This document shows, piece by piece, positions 26,883-38,450 of a stretch of DNA of 64,000 bases. The stretch's first letter is position 1; each line of letters begins with the position of its first letter. This DNA is from Symsagittifera roscoffensis (lineage: Eukaryota > Xenacoelomorpha > Acoela > Convolutidae), in NCBI RefSeq assembly GCF_963678635.1, contig NC_087063.1, forward strand, positions 3,942,580-4,006,579, given 5' to 3'. Both the position numbers and the translations under genes were made by a program. The notes under the pieces are model-generated. The model did not search any database. It saw only the letters and a program-made list of their open reading frames with translations, and had not been told where the DNA came from.

Positions 26883-27160
26883 AAGTATGGAAGATACGAA
26901 ATACACATTGCTCCTTCTGATAAAAACTACCAAGGATATGTTAGGTTTCAGCAACAAACCAGGATACCCGGTATCCGGTAAAAGTAATGTCAATTGAACA
27001 AAAACTACTGAGAAATAGAAGGTAGATATTTCAAGCGTACCAGGATACTCTGTATCCGGTACTAAAAGTGTATATTAAGCACAAGTCACAGAAAGAACAA
27101 AAAACAGTTACCCGATCAGGACACCCAGTATTCGAAAAAATTACAGAAACAGTTCAGAAA
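26883..27160 (+). other. LINE 3' untranslated region with repeated small palindrome
   Basis: Two close copies of an imperfect palindrome (GGATACCCGGTATCC at about 26962 and GGATACTCTGTATCC at about 27041) and a third weaker one (GGACACCCAGTATTC at about 27119), spaced about 78 bp apart. They resemble short hairpins in a LINE 3' UTR. No poly(A) tail boundary is clear. Confidence 0.4.
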
Positions 27161-27599
27161 CTATCTAGACGAATTTTTAACACTTTAGAAGGTGTTTCTT
27201 GTGTCAACAATTAGGTTACTAACTCGACAAATATGATGTTATTTGATGTACATATTGATTATGAAACTCTCAACTAAAAAAATTTAATATACAATTTAAA
27301 AAAAGATAACAAATTTATAAAATAACAAACCAAAGGTCGTTTGAAGTAAAGATGACCCCTGCTGTTTGTCGTTTGACGAAGAAAAGTTTCTGCAAATATT
27401 AGAAATCCAATTGAAAATAAAAATAAAAACTAGTTTCAACAGACTTAAAAGTGATAAGGATAAAACTTAAGGAGTCAGGTTCAGTGCCTTCAAAAAAAAC
27501 AATGTCAGATGTACAGTTTCGAGACACAAAAACCAATACAACATAAAAATCTGGTTGACTCAAATCTAATTGGCAATCAAATTGTTTATTTTAAATCAG
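27161..27599. other. A+T-rich spacer, no gene seen
   Basis: No ORF over 60 codons, no recognised repeat or RNA. It probably contains decayed transposon DNA between the two LINE relics. Confidence 0.5.
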
Positions 27600-28540
27600 C
27601 ATTGATGAACAATCTGTCACAAAGAGAGGAAGTTAAGAATAATCGGGTAGATGAACTAATTACGCTATTCTTGTGAGAAGATCTGTTAACTGTTGATAAA
27701 ACGGCAAAGACGTACAGAACTGCGCTTCTGAAATACTCAAGCAATTTCCAATTAATATAGGAGAGGAATATTACGATTTCCAGAACATCTATAACAAATA
27801 GAGACCATGGAAAATTCAGTCCCTCAGAATAGGAACAATTTCTCTCAAGCTTAAAGAGTCATTCACTGTTACAGTTGTGCAAAACTACATTCCCAATGTT
27901 CTTTAACGAGAAATACCAAAAACAAACAACCCAAAAAAATCAAGGTCAAAATATAATGATTTATATGCTCCAGCTAAAGTTCTCCAACTACCAACTGGAA
28001 TCAGTCAGAGCGGATCAATAACACAAAAGAGCTGCGTAATCACTGACTTTGGTAAAAAATTCTACACAGGTCGAATTGTACTGGGAATAAATATCACAAA
28101 ACAACTCGGGAAAAGCTGGAGGGTGTGAAAATGTTGGAGGGTGTGAAAATTTTGTTCCTTACATGAAAGTTCCATTCTTACATGAAAGTTCAATTGGCAG
28201 GTTACATGAAAAATGAGACAAAGGACATCATGGGGTTGTTGTTTGATCAGAAAAGACAAAAAGCTGCTTCTTATTTAGAACTCGGACAGTGGTTTCGAAG
28301 GTAAACGAGCGAATAACAAACTCCATTATTTGCCAGTCGCGAAGACTTCTTTGAATTCGAATCGAGATTTTCAAACCCCACAGATTTTTCAGTGCAACCT
28401 AGTGATACGATAGAAATAGACTCTGCGGAAATACAAAATTGCCACGGTCAACTTGAAGCAACATATGGAATCCAACTAGACTTTGGCCTCGGAAACATCC
28501 CAAAGATCTCAGTTAATATCGTTCCCTGGCTAACAATTTT
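27600..28540 (+). pseudogene. second LINE relic: ORF1-like part
   Basis: Conceptual translation, with several stops and shifts, matches the ORF1-like protein at 3-1088: CASEILKQFP at about 27725 against CASDVLKQFP, and later FYTGRIVLGI against YVYTGRAILEV in the same order. It is a diverged copy of the same family, older than the first relic because it has many more lesions. The part from 28270 on is only weakly alignable. Confidence 0.6.
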
Positions 28541-28859
28541 GCGATAAGCGATCTTATGCTCAGTTGTTCAATTCGACCAAAAATACAGAAATGGATCTCT
28601 GCAATCAGTTTGTGGGTTTCCATTGTTACAATTGCTTTTCAAAATACTAAAACTTCAATTGAAAAAAGTATCAACCCTGCTCTTTTAAAACGTCTGAAAA
28701 AATCTCAGCATTCATTTTCAATTCTTTTTAGAAAACATTGTGAAAAATCCAAAAAACATAAATAGTGAAATTAGGAGAGATAGAATTGTTGATGACTATA
28801 TAAAAAAAATGGTCAAATTTCGTTTCGGTTGAGAACAATGCAAAAAAAATGAACACTAT

Positions 28860-29940
28860 TAGTGCAAAATGATAATTATTTTTTTAAGCAATTGTAAGTC
28901 ACACTTATTTTCTTGGTTATATATTTATTTGCAATATAGTAAAATAATGGTTAGAATGTTAACATCAAACAAATTTAAATTGTTTCCGTTTTCTTTTTCC
29001 ATGGGTTGTCATAGAAGGATCTTCACGAAAAATAGCCAAAAACATTTCCCTAAATTTAAATATCATAGTTTTGTAAGTTAAACTGCTGCTAATTATGTCT
29101 GAATTTGCGTTATGAATTTGATTCCAAATAAGAACTGATTTTCTGAAAAAACAATTTTCGATATAATGACTGCTGAATCTTGCTTGAAATGGTAGTTTTT
29201 TAGTTCTTTTTTTCTCATCAATTGTGTTGTTTACGTACTCAATTTTTGTGCATACCATTAGTAGTTTATGTTTGATTTTCCATGGATGGTAAATTATTTT
29301 CCTATAGAGAAACAAGGAAACCGGAAGTACCTTGTATTCCAGCTTGAGATCGGATGAAGAATCAAATTTTCTTCTGTCCTAACAGGTCTTTTTTACCAAC
29401 TCGCCGTTTTTCAAGCGATTTTTTAGATTGGATGATAAAATGCTTATTGTTGCCGGGTAATGCAGATGTCTTATAAAAAAGCATTCAAAAAAAATCGATT
29501 TATAGCTGTCAGTGGTTTTTTATTGATTGCAATGTTTTGATGCCTCAAACCACTTTTCTTAATATATTCTCAACTTCTCCCTGAAAGGTTAGAAATTGAT
29601 CTAGAATTGTCACCAAATATTAAACTTGTGGCTTTTTTTCTGTTTTGTTATCACCTAACTTTATACTGAAATTTGAATTGTTGTTTCCTCCTTGATGTTT
29701 TTGCTAAATTTTATCAACTCAGTTTTCTTTGTGTTGAGTTTTAAAGAATGTTTTGTTATTTACAGAGACATTTCTGACAGCATTTTGCAAGAGCTCTAGA
29801 GCATTTTTGATGTCACTATCATCACAAATTAGAAGTGTATCATTTGCATGTTGTGCCATTTTTCAAGTTTCAGTTACATTTTTTCAAGCCCTTTATGTAT
29901 AGGTTGAGAGTCCTTTTTTAAAACAATGACGGTGTACTAA
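28860..29940 (-). pseudogene. opposite-strand LINE RT relic nested in the second LINE relic
   Basis: Read on the minus strand from about 29880, broken frames give HANDTLLICDD (a degraded YADD block) and then LNTKKTELI, the usual block after the RT catalytic site. The 117-codon frame 29315-28965 carries RKSVLIWNQIHN and TYKTMIFKFRE, like the C-terminal block of many LINE ORF2 proteins. It belongs to a LINE different from the host relic and interrupts it between the ORF1 and endonuclease portions. It is non-functional. Confidence 0.55.
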
Positions 29941-30159
29941 TTCCGGTGGACTATTGATTGTTAGTCAACTATTTTTGGTACAATTAACAAATCTGCAAGT
30001 TCAAACAGACTTCAAATAATTGGAATCAGTTTAATACACGATACAACTGTCAAATATAATTCTGAATCCGAGAGCCTATGCTAAGAATTCAAACGCATTG
30101 CCCCTGAGTCTCAGAATTTTAACAAGAGGCTCAAAAAATGTTTTGACTGGAATATTTAT

Positions 30160-30620
30160 TGCTCTTCCACATGATGCTTAAAACACTGCGACCAAAAGAC
30201 ACTATAATTAGGAAATTTAAAATAATGAAGCACCAAATTGTGGACAATTTTAGGTCTTTTGATTTTGTGAAGGATAAGGATTTACAAAACTATACTCTTT
30301 ATGACAAAAACCTGAAAATTTTGCTCGTGCAGACTTTTTTGTCTCAAAGTTGAAAGCCAATAAGATTTTTTTTCGTACATTCAGACTTCGTTATCCGACC
30401 ATATTTTATGCGTGTTACAAACGAATACATTTTTTAACAATAACAGTAACTCGCTACCGGAAACTGAACGAGACAATTTTAGATGACAATTTAGATTTTG
30501 AATTTTAGACTTTTCAACAGATAAAAAGCAAAGATTCTTTTTCATGGATTCTGCCGTCGCTTCCCAGAATTTCAGTTTTGATTTTCAAAACCTGCTTAAG
30601 TATATCCAAGATAAATTTAA
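30160..30620 (+). pseudogene. second LINE relic: endonuclease part
   Basis: NYTLYDKN, then FARADFFVSK (after a frameshift), SDHILCV and RKLNETIL occur in the order seen in the first relic (DYTHYDKQ, FARIDYVFMK, SDHLLLHV, WKLNEEIL). FDFQNLLKYIQDKF at about 30575 corresponds to the segment that the LTR element split in the first relic, and here it is uninterrupted. Multiple lesions. Confidence 0.65.
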
Positions 30621-31460
30621 AAAATTAATATCTTTAAATTGAATTTTGAATTTGAGCATCAAGAAAAATTGTAACGTAAATAATTCATTTCTAGAAACAA
30701 TTTAAAATGCAGTATATTTCAAATCAGTTTTAAGGGAGTTACCAATGGATTTCAAAAAATTCATCCTGCTCAAAAAAATACAAAAACGCGAGGCCTTTTT
30801 CACGACGGACGATGTTCTTCTTGGTGAGCTCTCAGAATTTTGCACTAATTATTAAATAAATCAATCAGTTTTTGATTCATATGGCGCATTTTCTTCTTTC
30901 ATTGGAAATTATAGAAAAGAGAGGAAAAAAATTGCCTCGCGGTAATGTAACGATCTGACATGTCCATTTGATGAAATTTAGATAAATAATGAAAACTACT
31001 CCTGTACAAAATGTACTTAGAGAGACGAAATAGCCACAAAGAGTGGTGTTTTAGCTAAAATATTCAATTTAAACACTTCCAGTTTCAAATTTTGTGCTAG
31101 TTTTTCCTCTTGCCTTTTTAAAAGTGTTGCGGAAAACAAAAAAATATGCAAGACTTCAGACCTATACGATTTTGTCAGGTGCATGCGAACTCTTAAAAAA
31201 ACATTTGTGCGCTTATACCTAAAAACACCAATGTGGTTATTTAACTCGCCGCCAGATGCATACAACTTGTTGAAAACTTGAAAGATCATTTAATTCTAAA
31301 ATATAAGCAAAAATTAGATTTTTTGTAAAATGTGACCTTCCAAAGCTTTGACACATTCGGCCGATTGCTTCACCCAATTCTTTTGGGTGATTTTAAAACC
31401 AATTATTTTGCAATTGAAGCTACCAAGATTCTATACCTGAACAAAAGCAAAAATTTAAAC
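30621..31460 (+). other. second LINE relic: heavily decayed RT region
   Basis: Lies between recognisable endonuclease and C-terminal LINE blocks, so by position it should be RT. I can see only vague remnants and no intact RT motif. The 90-codon minus-strand frame at 31289-31017 looks fortuitous. Confidence 0.35.
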
Positions 31461-31461
31461 T

Positions 31462-31693
31462 GACACCCAGCACTTATCGCAATGCTCGACGAGTATGTCC
31501 CTAATCTGTTTTTTTTTCTCTTTTGCTCATAGAGCTGCTTTTGGCGCAAATAAGCCACAGTATTTTAAAAAAAGTCTTGATACCCAGCACTTATCGCAAT
31601 GCTAGACGAGTATGTCCCTAATCTGTTTTTTTTTCTCTTTTGCTCATAGAGCTGCTTTTGCCGCAAATAAGCCACTGTATTTAAAAAAAATTG
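31462..31693. repeat. tandem duplication, 116-bp unit
   Basis: Two head-to-tail copies (31462-31577 and 31578-31693) starting CACCCAGCACTTATCGCAATG / TACCCAGCACTTATCGCAATG, with only a few mismatches, so a recent local duplication. Confidence 0.85.
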
Positions 31694-31959
31694 GTGAATT
31701 TCATCCAAAAATAATTTAAATTGCCAATTATTTTACTTTATTTATAAAAATTAAAAATTTTGAAAGAAACTGAGGGTTCGTGCGAATCTACTGCGAGCAA
31801 ACCCGGCTGAAATATTTGTTTCATATAGGAAAATTCGTTCTTGTATAGAACTATAACCACGCAAAGAGTTGATCAAAACAAAATTATGGGCGTTTTGTTT
31901 CATGCATTTGATCGATGAGGCATTGCAATATTTCGTTATCGGAGCAAGTGAAAAAAAGC

Positions 31960-32720
31960 CCCATTTTCTAAAAGCAAATCTCTGTGTGCAAACAGTCTGA
32001 CACTTTCAGTTTATGATCTTCTCAAACAATGTCGTGCCGCGCGATTTTTGAATGTGGAGTTAAAATATGGATTTTTGTGCACTTTTGTCAGGAACTTGTG
32101 ATTTTTTGTCGGGAACTTGTTAAAAATCAGTTGAAGAAAAAAAGTATGGAACACTTGTTATTCAAAAAGAAGGGGAACATCACACAGTTTATAATGGTGG
32201 TATTCCTGTGACGAACGTAAGGTACAAGCTGATAAGCTTTAAAATGATGATTTTTCACTGAATAGATTATTTAAATTCAACAAACATGTCAAGTATTCAT
32301 TGACCCTTCGACTTGCAAACTTTACTAGAAAAATACGGTTTTGCTGCTGGAAAAAGTTGTAACAATTTGTATTGTGTAGCCATTAAGACGAACAGCCATA
32401 TGCTCATTTAAAATCATACCAAATTAAGAAAAAAAATTTTAATTCATGAAATATTCATTTGTTACAAGTATATAAACCGCCAAAAAGAGTCAATTATTAT
32501 TCGAACTGAACTTATTAGATACAAGAAATTGCCACTGCTGTGATTCATCTTAGGAAACATCAGAGCAGTTACTTTTTGAGTGCACTGCTTTGCTCTTTAT
32601 AAGGAACAATCTAAGGATTAATCTCTTACACGTGTTGAATTGCTCGCTTTACCTTAGTTCGAAAACTTGGGAAATTTGTTTGCAGTCACATTTTCAATCA
32701 AAGTGAGCATCGAAAGTTAA
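31960..32720 (+). pseudogene. second LINE relic: ORF2 C-terminal part with knuckle remnant
   Basis: SLCANSLTLSVYDLLKQ at about 31980 matches SLRAKSLTLSVYVLPKF of the first relic. EQLLFECTALLFIRNNLRIN at about 32560 matches the block around its CCHC knuckle (HLLFSCPSLQPSRNILQIN); one cysteine pair survives as CHCC. Many stops. Confidence 0.6.
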
Positions 32721-34700
32721 GGATTGATTTTCTGAGCGAAGCGATGACTTACGTAAGATCGTATCAAGGAACAAAAACCACACGTTTTGCTAGGTTGCTC
32801 TCTGTCTCCGGCTCTTCTTCAAAAAGTCTTTGTTTAAAGCACTGTCTGGAAAAAAATACAGAACAAAAAAAATTCAACAAAATTGTTGTTGTTCAATGTG
32901 CCCAAATCCAATTAATACATATCGAAAAATGGGTTTGTAAAAAAATATTGGAAAATCAAGTTTGGTGAGATTTAAAATTGACTTCAAGTGATTGAACTTC
33001 GATGAAGCTGAATTTAAGTAGCTAACTTGCAACTAACAGACAAATCAAACTAAGTTGCATGCTAACGAGGAAAATTTTAGCAATTAAAGCAAAAAAATTA
33101 GGATCGGTACCTTCTAAAATTATTCGATGAACAATTTCAAGACTCAAGATCCAAAAATATCTGTTTAATTCACAGGCTGATGAAAACAGTTTAGCCAATT
33201 TTAAACCAGCGTTTATGGAATTCTACAACAAAACGCCGGAGATGGCAGTATTCATGTTATCAAGTTAATTCCACCAGTCACTGAAAAACTTAGTAGTTTG
33301 GTTAAAAGAAAAGGACCTTCCAATAGTCCTTTTCTGAACCTTTTTGGCAACTCCAATTTATTTGTGAGGAAAAAGTACAAATTAGAAAACTTTTGTAACG
33401 AATAAGCTTCAAACTTCAACGAATGTGTCTTTATCAAAATCAAAACTGTATGCCTTCATCATAAAAAGTCCGGAGCTTTCTAAATTTTTGTTTGTTACCT
33501 AAAAACCAGAAGCTTCTAGGTTTGAATATTCTAGGAAATATCTAGGTTTGAATTTATGTCAATCTTTTTTCATCATTCAACCAAGACAAAACCGCCTGGA
33601 AGTACAAACCAATTTATAAGGTTAAAAATGTATAAAAAATTCAAAATGCTTGGGGCTCAAATCAACCAGGTTGGGAAACCTAATGCTTAAACTTCTATAA
33701 ACTAAAACATTTAAATAAAAAATCATTCGAAAAATCCCTAAAAGTGCCGGGCTGACAGCATTCGCAACCTGTATTGTGAAGGAGATTACCTGTTCAACGT
33801 GGGTTTTTCGGTACATGTACTTCAGTTTTTTCAGAACTTACGAGGATAACACACAGGGCTCGGGCTGCGATCCCTAAGAATTTCAAAGAAATCACTTTAT
33901 TTGTCATTATAACAGTCTTCCGCCTCGCCCGACTGAGTTCTTGAGCTTCAAAAAGAGCCTGCGCTTATTTTACTAAAAGCTAGGGATTCAAACATCATTA
34001 ATCACAAAAGATCTGCCCTTCAACAAACAATGGGACCATCTTGTTTAGCCAAATTGTCTCGTCATTTCTGCTCTGTCCTGCAGAGGCGTCGTTGATCTAA
34101 AAAAAACGAGTGAGGACGAAATTTTATCTTATAATGGCATTCGAAATTGAATGCATAAAGTGGCGCACCTAACATTTTGAACAAGATAAGCCACGCCATC
34201 CATGGTCGGTTACATTTTCTCCGAAGTCACAAATATAATTTTCACACATCATATTTTTTTGGACCTGGAAGTAGTCCAATTGTGATTTTGAATCGCTCAT
34301 TTGTCATTTTGGTCTTAAATTTTTACACAGTATAATATTAAAGCATTGCAATCCAAACGTATCCTAAAAAGAAATAATCTTTTAGATCAGTAAGTTAATG
34401 TTTCAAAAAATTTTGAGAAACATCTCTATCAAAAATGGACTTCTAATGGGATGGTTAGCAACTTCTAATAGACCAAAAGACATTGTGTAGGGTAAAAAAC
34501 GAGCCTGTCTGCAATAATTTTAGCGCAGCAAACTTTCATCAACTACTGGGTAGAACTAATAAAAGCCCGGAGAGCTGCGCCATCATGAATTCTGGTTAAA
34601 ATAGCATCTACATAATGCGAGTTTTTCTAGGCAATCATTCACAACATTGGGAAAAACAGTTTTTCAGGCTGCAAATTGAATAAATTATTTTTGGTATTCC
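32721..34700. other. A+T-rich region without a supported gene
   Basis: Scattered frames of fewer than 80 codons lack any motif. The beginning (to about 32970) may still be the LINE 3' end. No RNA gene or clear repeat is seen. Confidence 0.5.
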
Positions 34701-34707
34701 GGGTCGA

Positions 34708-35254
34708 GGTGCTCACTTTGTAGTTCGACTTTCAAAGTCGAGCACATGTCAGTCGAGCACAACAGAGGTTTGGGTCAAGCACAAATTCTAAACATACTTC
34801 GAGGAAGGTCGAAAAATACCTTGAGAACGGTCGTTTACTGTTGAATTATACCTCGCGCACCGTCGAAAATACCGATTGTCCAAGAAAAATGTTTTCCAAA
34901 TATCAACACATTTCCTAACATTTTTGACTTAAATTGCAAATCAGCATTTTAAAAGATGGAAATAAACAGCTCAAAAAAAGTTCATTTTTACGCGGCATTC
35001 AAATAACAATTTCTTTACATAAAACTTATTCTTCTTATAAAAATTCATCATTAGATGTTGCCCAAAATCATAAAATTTAAGGTTTAAATTTGATAACTCA
35101 TGTTGTTTCAAAGTCGAAAAATACCCGAGCTCGGTCAAACTTGGTCGAAATTTATTTTTCTTGGGTTCAGCATGGTAAAACACATTTGTTGCGGTCAAAC
35201 ACGGTCGAAACATACCAATTTTGGTCGAGACGATCGAAACATAAAGTGAGCACC
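34708..35254. repeat. putative inverted-repeat element (~550 bp)
   Basis: GGTGCTCACTTTGTAGTTCGA at 34708 and its near reverse complement ending AAAGTGAGCACC at 35254 form imperfect inverted termini of about 20 bp. The interior has repeated GGTCGAAA-type words. No target duplication is clear. Probably a small foldback or MITE-like element. Confidence 0.45.
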
Positions 35255-36014
35255 GGGTTGACGAGAATGTTCAATCTTTAAACTTGTGGAAAGAAGGACA
35301 AATGTCATCTTAGGAAGTAATAAAGCCTCCGAAAAGAAAAAAGTCATTGTTCTAAAGAAATAAGCCATATGATCCGAGGAAACTGAATGATTAAATCCTT
35401 CAAATTGCAAAGTTAAAAAACGCTCTACATTCCGGTACTTCTGTTCTGGGTTTTAAATTTATTTTTCAAAATAAATTGAAAATTAATCAAGAATTCGAAA
35501 AGAAACTGAGGGTCTAAAACTTGTGTTTGTTAAGATTGAAGCATAAAAAGTTATTGAGCATTTTTGGAAACATTGACACTAAACCTGAATAACCTGCTAA
35601 ATGGGTCAAGTTTGTTTCATTACGATTTCACTAGACAGAAGTTAACATCAACAGCTTAACGACACCAGCCCAACTGACGCAACACATTGCAACAATTTCT
35701 TACGAAATTGTCAACAAAATAATCGAAATCAACAAGAACAAAAATCATCAATGCATTAGTTGGGACTGCCCTTTAAATTATTTTCATGCAGAAAAAGGAA
35801 AGCAACTCAACAAACAACCAGGTTCAAATTAATAGTGAAAGAATCGGATTTATGGTTTAATGAAGTCGTAAGACTTGAGTGCCGCAATGATCACATGTTT
35901 TATATAACCGTTGGTTGTTGACACTTCAAAAAGGGTCCCTATTTGAGCAGTTTAAGCAATTTATATCATCATTTTTTTATGAAAGGAATTTAATTTAGGG
36001 ACTCTTTTAGCTAA
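35255..36014. other. A+T-rich spacer, no gene seen
   Basis: No frame with recognisable features. The phrase GAAAGAAACTGAGGGT also occurs near 31760, hinting at an old shared repeat. Confidence 0.4.
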
Positions 36015-36537
36015 TTATTCCGACTTTCGTAACGAAAGTAACGGAATATTTGTGCTCGGGGTGGGTTTTTTAGACAAATTTCGACTTTTAAACTAGCCTT
36101 TTTTGACGGAATTTTTTAAACATAATTCGAAATTTATTGTTGTCCTGATATAAAAATTGAAAATATATATCACCTGTGATAAATTTTCGTAAAGGTATGG
36201 GGGTTTAAAGAGAGCCATTTTGGCCAATTTGGGACAATTAACGCGCGATATATTTCGCGCTATTAACGCGTAAGCGAGATTTAATCCGTCTTTGAAATCG
36301 TTCCAAATTGGTTCAAGAGAGCTTATGTCATAATTGATTTGTTAATAGGAGCAAAATCTATCACTTTCGAATTAAGTTGATGTGTGGGGGGACGTTTTCA
36401 CAAAAAATTTCATTTTTTTTTTAAATTTTTTTATTTTTGTTTCATAACATTTAAATTTTTCATGTTATTACTGCTTCAAAGACCTTAAAAGGCAGTCTGA
36501 ACCTTCAGGGCTTCGCCCTGATACGAGCAGTCTTGTT
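36015..36537 (+). mobile_element. Helentron-like non-autonomous element, copy 1 (full length)
   Basis: 523 bp. The 5' end reads TTATTCCGACTTTCGTAACG with the hairpin ACTTTCG/CGAAAGT; a central palindrome GCGCGATATATTTCGCGC lies near 36250; the 3' end has the stem-loop CAGGGCTTCGCCCTG and then about 17 nt ending CAGTCTTGTT. Comparison with copies at 36862, 42811, 53128 and 62195 fixes these ends. The 5' terminus TGTTCCGACT of the family recurs inverted (AGTCGGAACA) about 36 bp before the 3' end. This asymmetric inverted repeat plus 3' hairpin is the design of Helentron/Helitron2 elements. No coding capacity. Confidence 0.7.
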
Positions 36538-36861
36538 TGAATTTTAAACCAAAACGTACTGTGGTTGTTTTCAGCAAATTCTTCAATTTGTTTTGAATTC
36601 CGTTTCATCGGAACATTTCACTACGTAATTTCAATACTTCGCGACTTGTACTAATACTTGACGGTAATTTAAACGAGTGTTAAGCCGTTTTGAATCGGCT
36701 GGAAATATGAACTGGTTTTGATTTGCAAAGCTACATCGAAACATATTTTTGTGCATCTCTAAAATTCGCATCCAAAATGAGGAAATGAAAAAAAAACTTG
36801 ACAAATCGCAAAGTGTTTTACAAGAAATCAGTAAATTAACCAAATAAAAATAATGAAATCA
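36538..36861. other. spacer between two facing Helentron-like copies
   Basis: 324 bp separating copies 1 and 2, whose 3' ends face each other. No gene or repeat recognised. Confidence 0.5.
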
Positions 36862-37366
36862 AACAAGACTGCTCGTATCAGAACGAAGCCCTGAAATTTC
36901 CGACTGCCTCTTAAGGTCTATGGAACAGTATAAACATGAAAACTTAAATGTGTAAAAAATATATTTTTTTTATTTGAGAATTTTGCAAAAACTATCCCCT
37001 CACAAGCAATATATAATACAAAGTGAAAAATTTTGCTCCTGGTAACAAATCAATTATGGCAAATAAACTTCCTTCAACCAATTTGGAACGATTTTTGAGA
37101 CGAATTAAATCTCCGCTAACGCGTTAACAGCGCAAAATATATTGCGCGTTAATTTTTCCAAATTGGCCAAAATGGCAATCTTTAAACCCCCAAAACTTTG
37201 CGAAAAATGGTCACAGGTGAAATATCTTTTCAAATTTAAACTCAAGACAACAATAGCTTCAGAATGATATTTAAAAAAAATCCATTAAAAAGTCGAAATT
37301 TGTCTGAAAAAAAAACCCACCCCGAGCACAAATATTCCGTTACTTTCGTATCGAACGTCGGAACAA
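36862..37366 (-). mobile_element. Helentron-like non-autonomous element, copy 2 (full length, inverted)
   Basis: 505 bp in the opposite orientation to copy 1, starting AACAAGACTGCTCGTATCAG (3' end) and finishing CGTCGGAACAA (5' end). It retains the central palindromic region and both termini, with the 3' hairpin degraded by substitutions. Confidence 0.7.
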
Positions 37367-38025
37367 TAAATGACAAACTATTGTTTGTGAAATATGGCTA
37401 CACTAAACAGAGATATAAAGTTCTTTTCAATTTGAAAGCCGCGGCTCGAAACGCCAATAGAAGAAAATAGCAATCCGATGTGTGAACGAAGATATTTTTG
37501 CCGTTTTTGCGTGGACGAAGATATTTTTGAAAATGAAAAAAAATTTTCGTTCGATTTTGAAATACTTCAAAAGAAGATTCTTACGAGGAATTTTATATTC
37601 TAGCAAGCTTTTTAGAAGACACCTATATTAGTGCTTTTCGAGAAAATAGACACAAACTAAAAATGACCTTGCCAGTTGTAATAATTTGACTATGGTGCTC
37701 AGTGAAGATTCTCGTGAGAAACACGCATTACACGTATCAGGGGTCGGTTTAAATTATGTCGTTGAAGCCCCCATTCTTCCCCCAACTCATCACCGGTTTT
37801 GAAGACGAACAAAATAACGGGCATAATAATGAAGAGCGACAAATGACCGGTGATAAAATTGAAAGGGCAAAACATAACTGTACAGTTGTCAACGAAAACG
37901 TGGTCAAAATAGGCAGAATTACAATTAAATTGAAACACACAAAAAGCATAAAATCAATTTATTTTGAAGGCTCAGGTTTCATTTCATTTTGAGCGTACAT
38001 ATATACATCAATACTGCTAAATACT
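37367..38025. other. spacer; one 78-codon frame of unknown status
   Basis: The plus-strand frame 37756-37992 encodes a polar 78-aa peptide with no motif. It could be an exon remnant or chance. Nothing else is seen. Confidence 0.35.
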
Positions 38026-38450
38026 GCTAAAATCAGGGCAAAACCCTGAATGTTCTGACTGCTTTTTTAGGATGGTATCTGGAGTAGTGTTTGCTTTTAA
38101 AAAAATTGATGAGACTTTTAAAAATATATATTCCAAATTTGTTTCTAAGTTTTTGTTTTGAAAACTCAACTTTTACGAATAGTACTATATTATATATTTC
38201 GAATAAAGCAATGATTTAAATAGACCAAATAGCATGCCTCATTTCGTTTTGGAAGGATTTTTTGAACGGATTAAACCTCCGCTTATACGTTAAAAGCACG
38301 GAGCTTATAGAGCGTTGATTATCTCATATTGGCTATATTGACAATTTTCAAACCCTCATAATTTAACGGATATTGATCACAAGTGAAAAATGTTTGCTAG
38401 TTTGAGTTCATGGCATCATTAATTTTTAGAAGATAAAATATTTGTTTTAA
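38026..38450 (-). mobile_element. Helentron-like element, diverged partial copy (subfamily B)
   Basis: Begins with CAGGGCAAAACCCTG (3' hairpin, inverted sense) and contains the equivalent of the GCGGAG-TTTAAT block, but with a distinct middle (GAAATGAGGCATGC in sense orientation) shared with pieces at 43325 and 52510. 5' end decayed. Confidence 0.5.

Noticed and set aside
36015-36537. Ordinary MITE for the ~500-bp family
   Set aside because: Ends are not a simple terminal inverted repeat and no constant target duplication is seen; the asymmetric repeat plus 3' hairpin fits Helentron better, though not proven.
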